Shown: positions 21,522 to 33,700, numbered from the stretch's first letter. The stretch: 64,000 bases of DNA from Symsagittifera roscoffensis (GCF_963678635.1 NW_026971211.1:62001-126000), one strand, 5' to 3'. Notes: generated by a model not told the origin, from the letters alone. Numbers and translations: made by a program.

Positions 21522-22166
21522 AACGTTGTTTTTGTCAGGTAGATTTTCCGTGTGAATTTTGTTTACTTCCTGGGTGGTTTGTGTATGATTACTAATTGGT
21601 CCTAAATAGTAGTCGTTAAGGAGTTCTAATTGATTTTCATATATATGGGAGCTAAAAAGTTCTTCATATATGACTGATTCATAGTCGTTTTCGACAGCTA
21701 TCATATTAATTGAAATGTTATTATCTGTATCACTTTCACTGTCTGTTGATTCACAATTTATGTGATTTACTTGTAATTCGATATTTTTCGTGTTATCGAT
21801 ACCTGGTGGGTCTGAAGTTATTTCCTCATTTGTTTGTACTTGATTAATTTGTCTTTGGTGTTTTGGTGTATTACTTCTATGTCTATTTTGAGAATTGTGA
21901 TAACGATTATTATTCCTATGAGGTGATTGGGAATAATTTCTATATCGATTGTTAAAACCTAAATGTCGATTTTGTGAGTTATTTTTTGATCTGTTTTGGT
22001 GATTATCATTTGATCTTTGATAGTTTGATCTGTTGTATGAGTTATTCCGTGATCTGTTGTTCGGATAACTATTATTACGATTGTTGGAGTAACTTCTATT
22101 TCTATTGTTTTGATAATTTCTATTTCTATTATACGATGAATTTCGTGATTGATTGTTTGAATAGTG
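21522..22166 (-). pseudogene. gag: Asn/Arg/Ser-rich tail of gag
   Basis: 215 codons in the same frame as the nucleocapsid segment but after an in-frame TGA (22167-22169), ending at TAA 21519-21521. The first 110 residues are a low-complexity run of Asn, Arg, Ser and Tyr, suggesting an RNA-binding disordered tail. The second half is acidic (for example STDSESDTDNN). There is no start codon. Confidence 0.6.
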
Positions 22167-22724
22167 TCAATTTCTGTTTAATTGGGAACTGGATGCTAAA
22201 ACAAATTGTGTTGAGTTTGAATTTGATCGTGGGTAGTTGTTTCGACTATTTGATCGACTATATCTATTTTGTGAGAAATTTCGTGAATTTTTTTGTTCGG
22301 GTGATCTACCTCTATAACTTGAGTTATATGGTGATTGATTTCGAGAATAGTTTTGATTGCTTGGAAATGGTTTTCCAGAGCTATTGTTACTGTATACGTT
22401 TTTGTTTGGTAAATTTCGATCTTTTTTCATGTATTGATAAAATGACTTATTTGGTTCTTTGTGTTTTTGAGGTTTATTTTGGTTGTCTTGCTGTTTTTGT
22501 CTACATTCAGAGATACTGTGTCCGTACCGTCGACAATAATTACACCATTTCTTAAAAGATGGTTTGCCTTTCCAATTTGGGTTTCTTTCATAGAGGTTTA
22601 AATTTTCAGTGATTTTTTCAGATAGGTCTACATCTGATTCTTGTATATTGTTAATATGCGTAGTTTTTGTTTCAATACGATTTACATACTGTAATTTGAA
22701 ATTTTCGGTTTCTTCGAGTTTCAT
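22167..22724 (-). pseudogene. gag: Gag nucleocapsid with one CCHC zinc knuckle
   Basis: 185 codons. CNYCRRYGHSISEC is a classic CX2CX4HX4C retroviral zinc knuckle at about residues 61-74, flanked by Lys/Gln-rich sequence and followed by an Asn/Ser/Arg/Tyr-rich region. It would bind genomic RNA. The N-terminal 50 residues are the end of the capsid region; the join to the capsid ORF needs a frame change near 22.83 kb. Confidence 0.85.
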
Positions 22725-22768
22725 TGTGATTTCTGCTTGTTCTAGTTTATCGAATAGTTTTCTGAAAT

Positions 22769-23509
22769 CTAGTTCTGGTACTCGATTGAGGAGGGATGAG
22801 ATGCTCTTTTCTTTATAGCAATTTTCCTCAATTGTGGTGTTAAGGTCATCATTAAAATTTCTGTCATTTTTGTATTTTTATAATCATGTGTATTAAGTGA
22901 ATATGCTTTTCGAACTAGTGTTTCGATTCTAACTGCTAATTGTTTTATTGTTTCGTTTGGTAATCTGCGAATGTCATTGCATAAAACTCTTTGATGTTGT
23001 TTGTTTCTTTCAGAATCAAACATTTTTGAAAATTCTTGTGTGAATCTTTTCCAATCTGATTTTATTTCTATAGGTAGTACTGAAAACCATTTTTGTGCTG
23101 CGCCATCTAGTGTTGTTTGGATCAACGCTGTGCGGCGATGTATCCAATTTTGATGGATTGGTGTATTTATTGGTTCAGGTCCTATATTCAAAATTAAGTT
23201 TGCTGTGACTGCGTTTAAGTAATATTCTACTGAGTATTCAGGGTCTGTTCCTGTAAATACCATGAGTGGTTTATTTGATGTTATTGATGATCCTCCCATG
23301 AGGTATGGGTTCATCGTCATTTGTAGCGATTCTGCGGCGTTTGGTATTTGCGAAAAATTTGTCAATTGATTTTTTGTATTTTCATGTTGTTGTAGGTAAT
23401 ATGGTAATGGGATTTCATTTTGCATTTGGTTCGGTTGATACGAATGCATAGTCATTGGATTTTGTGGTTGCATTGGTTGAAAAGATTGTGTATTATATGA
23501 ATTTGGCAT
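22769..23509 (-). pseudogene. gag: Gag capsid region (retrotransposon gag domain)
   Basis: 246-codon frame with an ATG at 23509. After a Gln/Asn/Met/Pro-rich N-terminus, residues about 80-225 look like a retrotransposon gag domain: PLMVFTGTDPEYSVEYYLNA, then GAAQKWFSVLPIEIKSDW and FTQEFSKMFD with the typical Trp and Phe positions, then RRLPNETIKQLAVRIETLV. The last 20 or so residues are out of frame because of an indel near 22.83 kb. It would form the particle shell. Confidence 0.82.
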
Positions 23510-23700
23510 TTGTGGTGGTTGGTTTTGAATATCTAATGGGTTTCAGGAAAAATACTTGCATATTGAGGTCGTCGTGGTTTTTGTGTACGATACTCTTGTG
23601 TGTATGGTGCAAAAATATCTGGTTGTAAATAATCATCATCAGATGATAAATAATCCGTATGATGTGTTTGTTGTCTATTTTTATTTTGTTGAAAAAATGG

Positions 23701-24246
23701 CTAATTTTCACTATGATCCTGTGGAGGATGCTGATTAGGTTGAAAATTTACTGAATTGTTTGTTGTCATTGGTTTGTCCCAATTGTGAGAACATGCATGA
23801 TTATTATGATTTTTTCGTGGGGGGTGGTGTGCTCTTGGCGGATGTGTATAATTATAATTGTGTTCTGCAAAATTATTTCTTGTGAATGTTTTTCTTGGTT
23901 TTGGTGGTCGTGTCATTGTTCTAAATGTTCGATAATCCATTTGTGAAAACCTAGGAGCAAAAGTGGCTGAAGGTTTTACGGTTGATTGTAATGTTATTTG
24001 TGGATATGTTGCTTTATTATTTTTTGGTGTTGTTAAATTTGGATGTATTGGTGAGATAATTTGTTGCGTAGTTGTTACTGTTGTATGAACAACTTCTTCA
24101 TTTATAAAGTGTGATGGTGTTTGAACATCTTGCTGTGTAAGATTTCGAGTTCCGTTGAGGTTTTCATTATGTATTACCGTTGAATTTAAACTGTTGTTTT
24201 GTGTATCGGGTAAAAATGTATTATAGTTTAAAACGTGTGGCGTCAA
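23701..24246 (-). pseudogene. gag: Gag N-terminal low-complexity segment
   Basis: Open frame of 181 codons without ATG, rich in Asn, Thr, Pro, Gln and His (for example MTRPPKPRKTFTRNNF). It lies between the pre-gag ORF2 and the capsid frame. The following 190 bases are in another frame. It probably belongs to a long gag precursor; no known domain. Confidence 0.5.
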
Positions 24247-25060
24247 ATGTTAATGGTATTATTTTTATAAAATCTGGATGAATAGATTTTGTGTCTATCG
24301 CTTGACTTGAGATATCAGTTGGGAAGTTTATAAATAACGGATGAGACCAATCGGGGTCCCAAACATAATGTGATTGTTCTGCAATGACTGTGTCGTCATT
24401 GTTACTTTGAGGTCTAAAATTTTTTCTTGCTTGGCTAAATAAATCTAAATTGTGTGTGAAATAATCGATTGTAAACCATGCTAGTATCTTTTGTAAATCA
24501 TGTTTGGCATTTTGTGAAACGTCATTGTTGTAAAAATTTTAACGAATTGCGTATAAAAATGTAGAAAAAGCAGTGATCTCTTTTCTAACTTTTGTGTGTC
24601 ATGATATCTGGATTGGTGATGTACTTTGAACTTGTGTTGTTTCTAATATAGTTAAATATGTGTATATTATAGCAAAAACTTCATTTGTGAATATTGAGTT
24701 TGCTCTCTGTGAGTTATGGTATTGTATATTTTTAATATATTCTGTGAATACCTTTGAAAATTCTAGATCAAGATCGTCTGTTTGAATAACGTATTTATCA
24801 CTTCGTGGCGTACAGATTTCTATAGTGTAGATACCATATTGTTGTGTTATTTTTGCGATATCTTTAATATAATGATCTATTAGTTGTCTTTTTATTTTTA
24901 TATCTGGAAATTCTACTTTACATGGACTTATTCCTGGTTCAAATAAATTTATAAGTAAATTTTTCCAAACTTTTATTTGTCGTCTATCAGTTTCTGAGTC
25001 TATAATGAAAGGGAAGGCTTGTTCGTAATCAATACTTTCTTCACTTTGAGTGTTGCTCAT
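24221..25060 (-). pseudogene. Pre-gag ORF2, interrupted by TGA and TAA
   Basis: ATG at 25060 starts a 153-residue acidic protein to TGA at 24599-24601. The same frame stays open afterwards, apart from TAA at 24539-24541, to a final stop at 24221, giving up to 280 codons. It has helical stretches (KVWKNLLINLF, VFTEYIKNIQ) and a Trp-rich end (ILAWFTIDYF, YVWDPDWSHP). It overlaps ORF1 by 20 bases and the next gag-side frame by 26. It may be the true N-terminus of gag or an accessory protein; no homologue is recognised. Confidence 0.5.
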
Positions 25061-25502
25061 CTTTTCGTTTGATGACAGTTAATAGATAATTGTTAATGTG
25101 TCTGATTGGTTGACTCCAATTGTATAGACGTACTGGTTTGTGTTTGTGTTTCTTTTTTATTCTGTTTTTTTCTTTTTTCGATGAAATTGTATTTGTTTCT
25201 GAGTCGGAAAAATATACTGGTTCCTGGATTGGATAAGTTTGATTTATTGAGTCCTCTACTTTGTATAGTGCGTCGAGACTACTGACTTCTGATTCGGAAA
25301 ATGCATTTCGGTGTTTTGAAAATCTTTTTCGTGTTATCTGTCTTTGTTTTCTGAGAATTGTTCCTTTTAGTGTTTGCCGTTTTGTGTGAATGTATTCAAT
25401 GGTTTGTGTATGCGGGGTTATAACAAGATCGTATTTTTGATTTTCAATTTGACAATTGTGTATGACGATTGTTTGTTTATTTCCTAGATTTTTTAATGAC
25501 AT
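25041..25502 (-). CDS. Pre-gag ORF1
   Basis: ATG at 25502, 153 residues, the first ORF in the element. It is strongly basic, with a Lys/Arg cluster in the middle (LRKQRQITRKRFSKHR) and another near the C-terminus (KKEKNRIKKKHKHK), which may bind nucleic acid or direct nuclear import. The end overlaps the ATG of ORF2 by 20 bases in a different frame. It resembles no gag matrix that I know. Position upstream of gag is unusual for Ty3/gypsy elements. Confidence 0.55.
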   Translation of the reverse strand: MSLKNLGNKQTIVIHNCQIENQKYDLVITPHTQTIEYIHTKRQTLKGTILRKQRQITRKRFSKHRNAFSESEVSSLDALYKVEDSINQTYPIQEPVYFSDSETNTISSKKEKNRIKKKHKHKPVRLYNWSQPIRHINNYLLTVIKRKDEQHSK

Positions 25503-26733
25503 AAGGTTTAGGATGATGGGTGCAAGGTTGTTTGTAAGTGTTTTAATTTCCTAGACTGTTAGTCCTTACGATTTTTTGATTAGCTTAGCCTGGGTCTTTT
25601 TATTCAGGGTTGGAGAGAAAAGTATATCGATTCCGGAGAATGATTTTTACTTTCTCGTGGCTAATATAAGCTAAGGTGTTAACTTACTTAATCTTACTTA
25701 GGGGTAGTGATTGTGTTCAAGGGTTGGAGAATAGTAAATCGATCTACAAGGTTCAGGTATAATAAGAACGCAAGTAGTTCGTTAGGTACTATTTTAAACT
25801 TACTAAGTCTAAGTTTATCCTGGGTCGTATAAGAGGAGGGGTCAAGTGAAGGATGAATAACCGAAGTTCTTCACTGTTTAGCCTAATTTAAATGGTTAGT
25901 ATTTAAAAAATTTCTATTAGTCCTGGGTCTTTTTGGAATGTTGGAGAGTGAATCGACGTTTAAGGTCGTTAGACACTTGATAAGTGGATGGGGGAGAACA
26001 AAATTGTTCTTTGATCCAAGGATAAGCCTTGATGATCAGAATTAAAATTAGGGATAGAAGTTTAAATTAGATCCAAGGATAAGCCTTGATGATCTGGTTT
26101 AAGATTAAAAATTATAGGTTTAAGAAATATAAAATTTAAAATTTTGAAATAACAATTTGTGAATTTTAGTTTTGATGAAGTTAGTTGATTTATGATTGCT
26201 GTTATGTTTAGGTGATGAAGCTGGAACAACAAGATAATTGATGTTTACTAACGATTTATTGTCATGCTACTAATTTTTGCTTTTATTTTAAATATATTAT
26301 TTTTAAAATATGTTTTATATAGTACTGCAGTTGAGGAAACAATTAGTGACGTTTTTATCAATCTATATTGAAAATTAATAATTTATTTAGCGCCTGGTAG
26401 ATGCATTGACGATTTCCTTCAAAAATTTTATGTTTGCGAATGAAAATCAAAATTCATTGCCGTTATAATTCTAAATAAAAAAGTTTATTGTGGCTTTTGC
26501 CGTACGATCATGAAACTATTTGGTAAGTTTCTCCGTAATCGTATGTCGTCTCTTGTCCGAGGTCTGTTTCCAATACGTGGTTGTTCTAGTATTGTTCGGA
26601 AGAGCGGTTTTGATCTATTGAGTCGTAGAGACCATTCAATTAAGTTATTATCGTATAACATTTTGAAAATGTTGCTGTCTATTTTCTAATCTAATTTTTG
26701 TTAGATCTTAGCTAATTTGTTATTTAAGGTCTT
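25503..26733 (-). other. Leader region of the element with short internal repeats
   Basis: About 1.2 kb between the PBS and the first ORF with no coding frame. A 25-base repeat (GATCCAAGGATAAGCC...) occurs at 26013-26037 and 26070-26094. A looser motif with GGGTCTTTTT and GTTGGAGAG recurs near 25.59, 25.72 and 25.93 kb. A packaging signal or internal ribosome entry is possible by position, but nothing in the sequence proves it. Confidence 0.5.
26013..26094. repeat. Two copies of a 25-base repeat in the leader
   Basis: GATCCAAGGATAAGCCTTGA plus TGATC is present exactly at 26013-26037 and 26070-26094, 57 bases apart. Confidence 0.85.
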
Positions 26734-26756
26734 GTTCGAGACTTATGGTCGCACCA
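26734..26756 (-). other. Primer-binding site (tRNA 3' end complement)
   Basis: Two bases inside the right LTR the plus strand ends in GGTCGCACCA (26747-26756), the form of a tRNA 3' end with CCA. Further back is GTTCGAG (26734-26740), like a T-loop. The minus strand here, TGGTGCGACC and on, is therefore a PBS directly after the 5' LTR. I could not match it to one tRNA with confidence. Confidence 0.75.
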
Positions 26757-26758
26757 GA

Positions 26759-27167
26759 TGAGTTTAGATATAGGGGTCTATCTCATAGAGTAATTTCGGA
26801 TAGGGTACACCGTCTGCTCGTCACGCTATCTTATTTTCGGCCGGATAGTTCCGTGCAACTTCTTAGTCTAATACCGATCCTAATCTTACTCTTATAACTA
26901 CTAGTCTCAGGGTGTTTAACTAGTCTCTGCTAGGCTCAATAGATCTACAGTATACTGGTATTGATGCGGCTGCTGAAGTACTCGGGAGAGGCAACTATTT
27001 TCTAAGTTTAATTCAAATCTCTCTGGTGCTGAAATTACAAGTAATTTCAGCACTTACAAATAAGCGGGTAGTTAGTTAGATGGATTGTGATTGGTTAATA
27101 TTAAACACTTTACAATGGTTAAATGTCTAAATTATAAATAATAAAATATAGTTTAGATCAGGTTCCA
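26759..27167 (-). repeat. 5' LTR of the retroelement
   Basis: 409 bases, same length as the left copy, ending in TGAG on its plus-strand left side and TTCCA on its right. In element orientation it runs TGGAAC...CTCA, so TG...CA ends are kept here. It drives transcription on the minus strand; no clear TATA box was singled out. Confidence 0.93.
27026..27053. promoter_or_regulatory. Perfect 28-base inverted repeat inside the 5' LTR
   Basis: Same hairpin as at 8425-8452, 13-base arms around AA, unchanged between the LTRs. Confidence 0.6.
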
Positions 27168-27171
27168 ACAA
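27168..27171. repeat. Target-site duplication (right), ACAA
   Basis: Partner of 8154-8157; the flanking CAATATTTTTTG continues the interrupted duplication copy. Confidence 0.85.
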
Positions 27172-27786
27172 CAATATTTTTTGAGTGGTTCCGTCTAAAA
27201 ATGGCTAATTAAAAAGTCGAAGTTTGTCTGAAGAAAAAACCACTCGAGCACAAATATTCAATTATTTTCGTATCAAAAGTTGGAACAAAAACCAATAGAG
27301 TAAATAGCATCTATTTCTACATAGTGCATTTTATGCCACATGCAAGCTAAAGTATTGAATTTCAATGAGTAAGATAACAAAAGAATGTAAGACTATGTAT
27401 CGGGTTATAAAAGCATAGAGATTGATTCTTGACAAAAGGTTCTCGAAAGGAGAGTATTTCTATTATTGATTCAAAAAGATTAAATTTTTACAAAAGCAAA
27501 AATGATACACCTGCAAGGTCCATTCACCACAGCAAAAAGAAGGGCTGAGCTCAAGATGACCGTTCAAACACGAGTAATGAAGTACACTTTCCTTGTTTTT
27601 GTTTCGTCTTTTCATTTATCTTGATTAATGCTGACTAACCAAATAACAATGTCACCATGTCCACTCATCGCAGCAAAGTAAATAGCAACTTTGCCATCTT
27701 TATTTTCAATATCGTGTATTGGAGGATCAGACGCTGACTTGCATTTTTTGTATTCGTCAATCAACCATTGGCTGAACTCAAGATGA
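27172..27786. repeat. Tandem duplication, copy 2, right part
   Basis: Matches about 7229-7860 with small indels (the first copy has an extra run near 7251-7262). It continues without a break into the ankyrin gene, so this is the original location and the 6941-7862 copy is the truncated extra one. It forms the 3' flank and last coding segment of the ankyrin gene. Confidence 0.85.
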
Positions 27787-30700
27787 CCCTTCCAACACGA
27801 GTAGTGCAGAGATATAGCGCCATCTTCGTCTGGTGATATAATTATTGCACATTTGTCCGACGGTTCCAATAATTCCAAGAAAACAGAAGCAATTTCAATA
27901 TTGCCAACTACAGCAGCGTGATGGAGCACACTTCTCTTGACGTTGTTTCGTCTCTTCATACCCTCCGGATCAATTCTGGCAAGCCATCTAACAACGTCAA
28001 GTTGATTATTCAGCACAGCATACGCAAGAGGCGTGTCTTCATCTTTATCGTGAATTGTGGGTAATGGAGGATCGGATTCTGACTTGCATTTTTTGTTTCG
28101 TCAATCAACCATTGGCTGAACTCAAGATGACCCTTCAAACACGATTAGTGCAGAGATATAGCGCCATGTTTGTCTGGTGATATAATTAATGCACATTTGT
28201 CCGATGGTTTCAATAGTTCTATGAAAACAGAAGCAATTTCAATATTGCCGACTACAGCAGCGTGATGGAGCACACTTCTCTTGACTTTGTTTCGTGTCTT
28301 CATACCCTCCGGATCAATACTGGCAAGCAATCTAACAACGTCAAGTTGATTATTCAGCACATCAAACGCAAGAGGCGTGTCTTCATCTTTATCGTGAATT
28401 GTGGGTAATGGAGGATCGGATTTTGATTTGCATTTCTCGTATTCGTCAATTAACCCTTGGCTGAACTCAAGATGACCCTTCGAACACGAGTAGTGCAGAG
28501 ATATAGCGCCATCTTTGTCTGGTGATATAATTAATGCACATTTGTCCGACGGTTTCAATAATTCCAAGAAAACAGAAGCAATTTCAATATTGCCGACTAC
28601 AGCAGCGTGATGAAGCACACTACTCTTGACTTTGTTTCGTGTCTTCATACCTTCCGGATCAATTCTGGCAAGCCATCTAACAACGTCAAGTTGATTATTC
28701 TGCACAGCAGCCGCAAGATGCGTGTGTTCATCTTTATCGCGAATTGTGGGTAATGGAGGATCGGATTCTGATTTGCATTTCTCGTATTCGTCAATCAACC
28801 ATTGGCTGAACTCAAGATGACCCTTCAAACACGAGTAGTGCAGAGATATAGCGCCATGTTCGTCTGGTGATATAATTAATGCACATTTGTCCGATAGTTC
28901 CAATAATTCCAAGAAAACAGAAGCAATTTCAATATTGCCGACTACAGCAGCGTGATGAAGCACACTACTCTTGACTTTGTTTCGTGTCTTCATACCTTCC
29001 GGATCAATTCTGGCAAGCCATCTAACAACGTCAAGTTGATTATTCAGCACATCAAACGCAAGAGGCGTGTCTTCATCTTTATCGTGAATTGTGGGTAATG
29101 GAGGATCGGATTTTGATTTGCATTTCTCGTATTCGTCAATCAACCATTGGCTGAACTCAAGATGACCCTTCGAACACGAGTAGTGCAGAGATATAGCGCC
29201 ATCTTTGTCTGGTGATATAATTAATGCACATTTGTCCGACGGTTTCAATAATTCCAAGAAAACAGAAGCAATTTCAATATTGCCGACTACAGCAGCGTGA
29301 TGAAGCACACTACTCTTGACTTTGTTTCGTGTCTTCATACCTTCCGGATCAATTCTGGCAAGCCATCTAACAACGTCAAGTTGATTATTCTGCACAGCAG
29401 CCGCAAGATGCGTGTGTTCATCTTTATCGTGAATTGTGGGTAATGGAGGATCGGATTCTGATTTGCATTTCTCGTATTCGTCAATCAACAATTGGCTGAA
29501 CTCAAGATGAACCTTCGAACACGAGTAGTGCAGAGATATAGCGCCATCTTTGTCTGGTGACATAATTAATGCACATTTGTCCGATGGTTCCAACAATTCC
29601 AAGAAAACAGAAGCTATTTCAATATTGCCGTTTGCAGCAGCGTGATGAAGCACACCACTCCTGTCTTTATTTTGTGTCTTCAAACCTTCCGGATCAATGC
29701 TGGCAAACCAACTAACAACGTCAAGTTGATTATTCACCACAGCAGCCGCAAGAGGCGTGCATTCATCTTTATCGTGAATTGTGGGTTATGGAGGATCGGA
29801 TTCTGATTTGCATTTCTCGTATTCGTCAATCAACCATTGGCTGAACTCAAGATGACCCTTCGAACACGAGTAGTGCAGAGATATAGCGCCATCTATGTCT
29901 AGAGATATAATTATTGCACATTTGTCCGATGGTTCCAATAGTTCCAAGAAAACAGAAGCAATTTCAATATTGCCGACTACAGCAGCGTGATGGAGCACAC
30001 TTCTCTTGACTTTGTTTCATGTCTTCATACCCTCCGGATCAATTCTGGCAAGCCATCTAACAACGTCAAGTTGATTATTCAGCACAGCATACGCAAGAGG
30101 CGTGTCTTCGTCTTTATCGTGAATTGTGGGTAATGGAGGATCGGATTCTGATTTGCAATTCTCGTATTCGTCAATCAACCATTGGCTGAACTCAAGATGA
30201 CCCTTCAAACACGAGTAGTGCAGTGATATAGCGCCATTTTTGTCTGGTGATATAATTATTGCACATTTGTCCGATAGTTCCAATAATTCCAAGAAAACAG
30301 AAGCAATTTCAATATTGCCGACTACAGCAGCGTGATGAAGCACACTACTCTTGACTTTGTTTCGTGTCTTCATACCTTCCGGATCAAATCTGGCAAGCCA
30401 TCTAACAACGTCAAGTTGATTATTCACCACAGCAGCCGCAAGAGGCGTGCATTCATCTTTATTTTGAATTGTGGGTAATGGAGGATCGGATTCTGATTTG
30501 CATTTCTCGTATTCGTCAATCAACCATTGGCTGAACTCAAGATGACCCTTCAAACACGAGTAGTGCAGAGATATAGCGCCATGTTCGTCTGGTGATATAA
30601 TTAATGCACATTTGTCCGATAGTTCCAATAATTCCAAGAAAACAGAAGCAATTTCAATATTGCCGACTACAGCAGCGTGATGAAGCACACTACTCTTGGT

Positions 30701-33700
30701 TTGTTTCGTGTCTTCATACCTTCCGGATCAATTCTGGCAAGCCATCTAACAACGTCAAGTTGATTATTCAGCACAGCATACGCAAGAGGCGTGTCTTCAT
30801 CTTTATCGTGAAATGTGGGTAATGAAGGATCGGATTCTGATTTGCATTTCTCGTATTCGTCAATCAACCATTGGCTGAACTCAAGATGACCCTTCAAACA
30901 CGAGTAGTGCAGAGATATAGCGCCATGTTCGTCTGGTGATATAATTAATGCACATTTGTCCGATAGTTCCAATAATTCCAAGAAAACAGAAGCAATTTCA
31001 ATATTGCCGACTACAGCAGCGTGATGAAGCACACTACTCTTGACTTTGTTTCGTGTCTTCATACCTTCCGGATCAATTCTGGCAAGCCATCTAACAACGT
31101 CAAGTTGATTATTCACCACAGCAGCCGCAAGAGGCGTGCATTCATCTTTATTTTGAATTGTGGGTAATGGAGGATCGGATTCTGATTTGCATTTCTCGTA
31201 TTCGTCAATCAACCATTGGCTGAACTCAAGATGACCCTTCAAACACGAGTAGTGCAGAGATATAGCGCCATGTTCGTCTGGTGATATAATTAATGCACAT
31301 TTGTCCGATAGTTCCAATAATTCCAAGAAAACAGAAGCAATTTCAATATTGCCGACTACAGCAGCGTGATGAAGCACACTACTCTTGACTTTGTTTCGTG
31401 TCTTCATACCTTCCGGATCAATTCTGGCAAGCCATCTAACAACGTCAAGTTGATTATTCAGCACAGCATACGCAAGAGGCGTGTCTTCATCTTTATCGTG
31501 AATTGTGGGTAATGAAGGATCGGATTCTGATTTGCATTTCTCGTATTCGTCAATCAACCATTGGCTGAACTCAAGATGACCCTTCAAACACGAGTAGTGC
31601 AGAGATATAGCGCCATGTTCGTCTGGTGATATAATTCATGCACATTTGTCCGATAGTTCCAATAATTCCAAGAAAACAGAAGCAATTTCAATATTGCCGA
31701 CTACAGCAGCGTGATGAAGCACACTACTCTTGACTTTGTTTCGTGTCTTCATACCTTCCGGATCAATTCTGGCAAGCCATCTAACAACGTCAAGTTGATT
31801 ATTCACCACAGCAGCCGCAAGAGGCGTGCATTCATCTTTATTTTGAATTGTGGGTAATGGAGGATCGGATTCTGATTTGCATTTCTCGTATTCGTCAATC
31901 AACCATTGGCTGAACTCAAGATGACCCTTCAAACACGAGTAGTGCAGAGATTAGCGCCATGTTCGTCTGGTGATATAATTAATGCACATTTGTCCGATAG
32001 TTCCAATAGTTCCAAGAAAACAGAAGCAATTTCAATATTGCCGACTACAGCAGCGTGATGGAGCACACTTCTCTTGACTTTGTTTCATGTCTTCATACCC
32101 TCCGGATCAATTCTGGGAAGCCATCTAACAACGTCAAGTTGATTATTCAGCACAGCATACGCAAGAGGCGTGTCTTCATCTTTATCGTGAATTGTGGGTA
32201 ATGGAGGATCGGATTCTGATTTGCATTTCTCGTTTTCGTCAATCAACCAATGGCTGAACTCGAGATGACCCTTCAAACACGAGTAGTGCAGAGATATAGC
32301 GCCATGTTCGTCTGGTGATATAATTAATGCACATTTGTCCGATAGTTCCAATAATTCCAAGAAAACAGAAGCAATTTCAATATTGCCGACTACAGCAGCG
32401 TGATGAAGCACACTACTCTTGACTTTGTTTCGTGTCTTCATACCTTCCGGATCAATTCTGGCAAGCCATCTAACAACGTCAAATTGATTATTCACCACAG
32501 CAGCCGCAAGAGGCGTGCATTCATTTTTATTTTGAATTGTGGGTAATGGAGGATCGGATTCTGATTTGCATTTCTCGTATTCGTCAACCAACCATTGGCT
32601 GAACTCAAGATGACCCTTCGAACACGAGTAGTGCAGAGATATAGCGCCATCTTTGTCTGGTGATATAATTAATGCACATTCGTCCAATGGTTCCAACAAT
32701 TCCAAGAAAACTGAAGCAATTTCAATATTGCCGTCTACAGCAGCGTGATGGAGCACACTTCTCTTGACTTTGTTTCGTGTCTTCAAACCTTCTGGATCAA
32801 TGCTGGCAAGCCAACTAACAACGTCAAGTTGATTATTCTCCACAGCAGCCGCAAGAGGCCTGCATTCATCTTTATCGTGAATTGTGGGTAATGGAGGATC
32901 GGATTCTGATTTGCATTTCTCGTATTCGTCAATCAACCATTGGCTGAACTCAAGATGACCCTTCGAACACGAGTAGTGCAGAGATATAGCGCCATCTATG
33001 TCTAGAGATATAATTAATGCACATTTGTCCGATGGTTCCAACAATTCCAAGAAAACAGAAGCAATTTCAAAATTGCCGTTTGCAGCAGCGTGATGAAGCG
33101 CACCACTCCTGTTTTTTTTTGTGTCTTCAAACCTTCTGGATCAATGCTGGCAAGCCAACTAACAACGTCAAGTTGATTATTCTCCACAGCAGCCGCAAGA
33201 GGCCTGCATTCATCTTTATTTTGAATTGTGGGTAATGGAGGATCGGATTCTGATTTGCAATTCTCGTATTCGTCAACCAACCATTGGTTGAACTCAAGAT
33301 GACCCTTCGAACACGAGTAGTGCAGAGATATAGCGCCATCTTTGTCTGGTGATATAATTAATGCACATTCGTCCGATGGTTCCAACAATTCCAAGAAAAC
33401 AGAAGCAATTTCAATATTGCCGACTACAGCAGCGTGATGAAGCACACTACTCTTGACTTTGTTTCGTGTCTTCATACCTTCCGGATCAATTCTGGCAAGC
33501 CATCTAACAACGTCAAGTTGATTATTCACCACAGCAGCCGCAAGAGGCGTGCATTCATTTTTATTTTGAATTGTGGGTAATGGAGGATCGGATTCTGATT
33601 TGCATTTCTCGTATTCGTCAACCAACCATTGGCTGAACTCAAGATGACCCTTCGAACAAGAGTAGTGCAGAGATATAGCGCCATCTTTGTCTGGTGATAT

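Larger units (their letters stand above)
8158..27167 (-). mobile_element. 19 kb Ty3/gypsy-type (Metaviridae) LTR retroelement with env-like and accessory genes
   Basis: A complete but inactivated element of 19,010 bases on the minus strand. It has two 409-base LTRs, a primer-binding site, a 1.2 kb leader, pre-gag ORFs, gag with one CCHC knuckle, protease, RT, RNase H and integrase in Ty3/gypsy order, then a P/S/T-rich ORF, an env-like glycoprotein gene and a 3' accessory reading frame. About 18 differences between the LTRs (counted by eye over 409 bases) and many stops and frameshifts show the insertion is not recent. The extra 8 kb downstream of integrase and 3 kb upstream of the capsid region make it far larger than usual gypsy elements. 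Orientation is fixed by the PBS next to the right LTR and by all coding domains. Confidence 0.93.

Noticed and set aside
21974..22555. 193-codon plus-strand ORF rich in Cys, Tyr and Phe
   Set aside because: Antisense to the nucleocapsid segment; its composition is the mirror of the Asn/Arg/Ser-rich frame.
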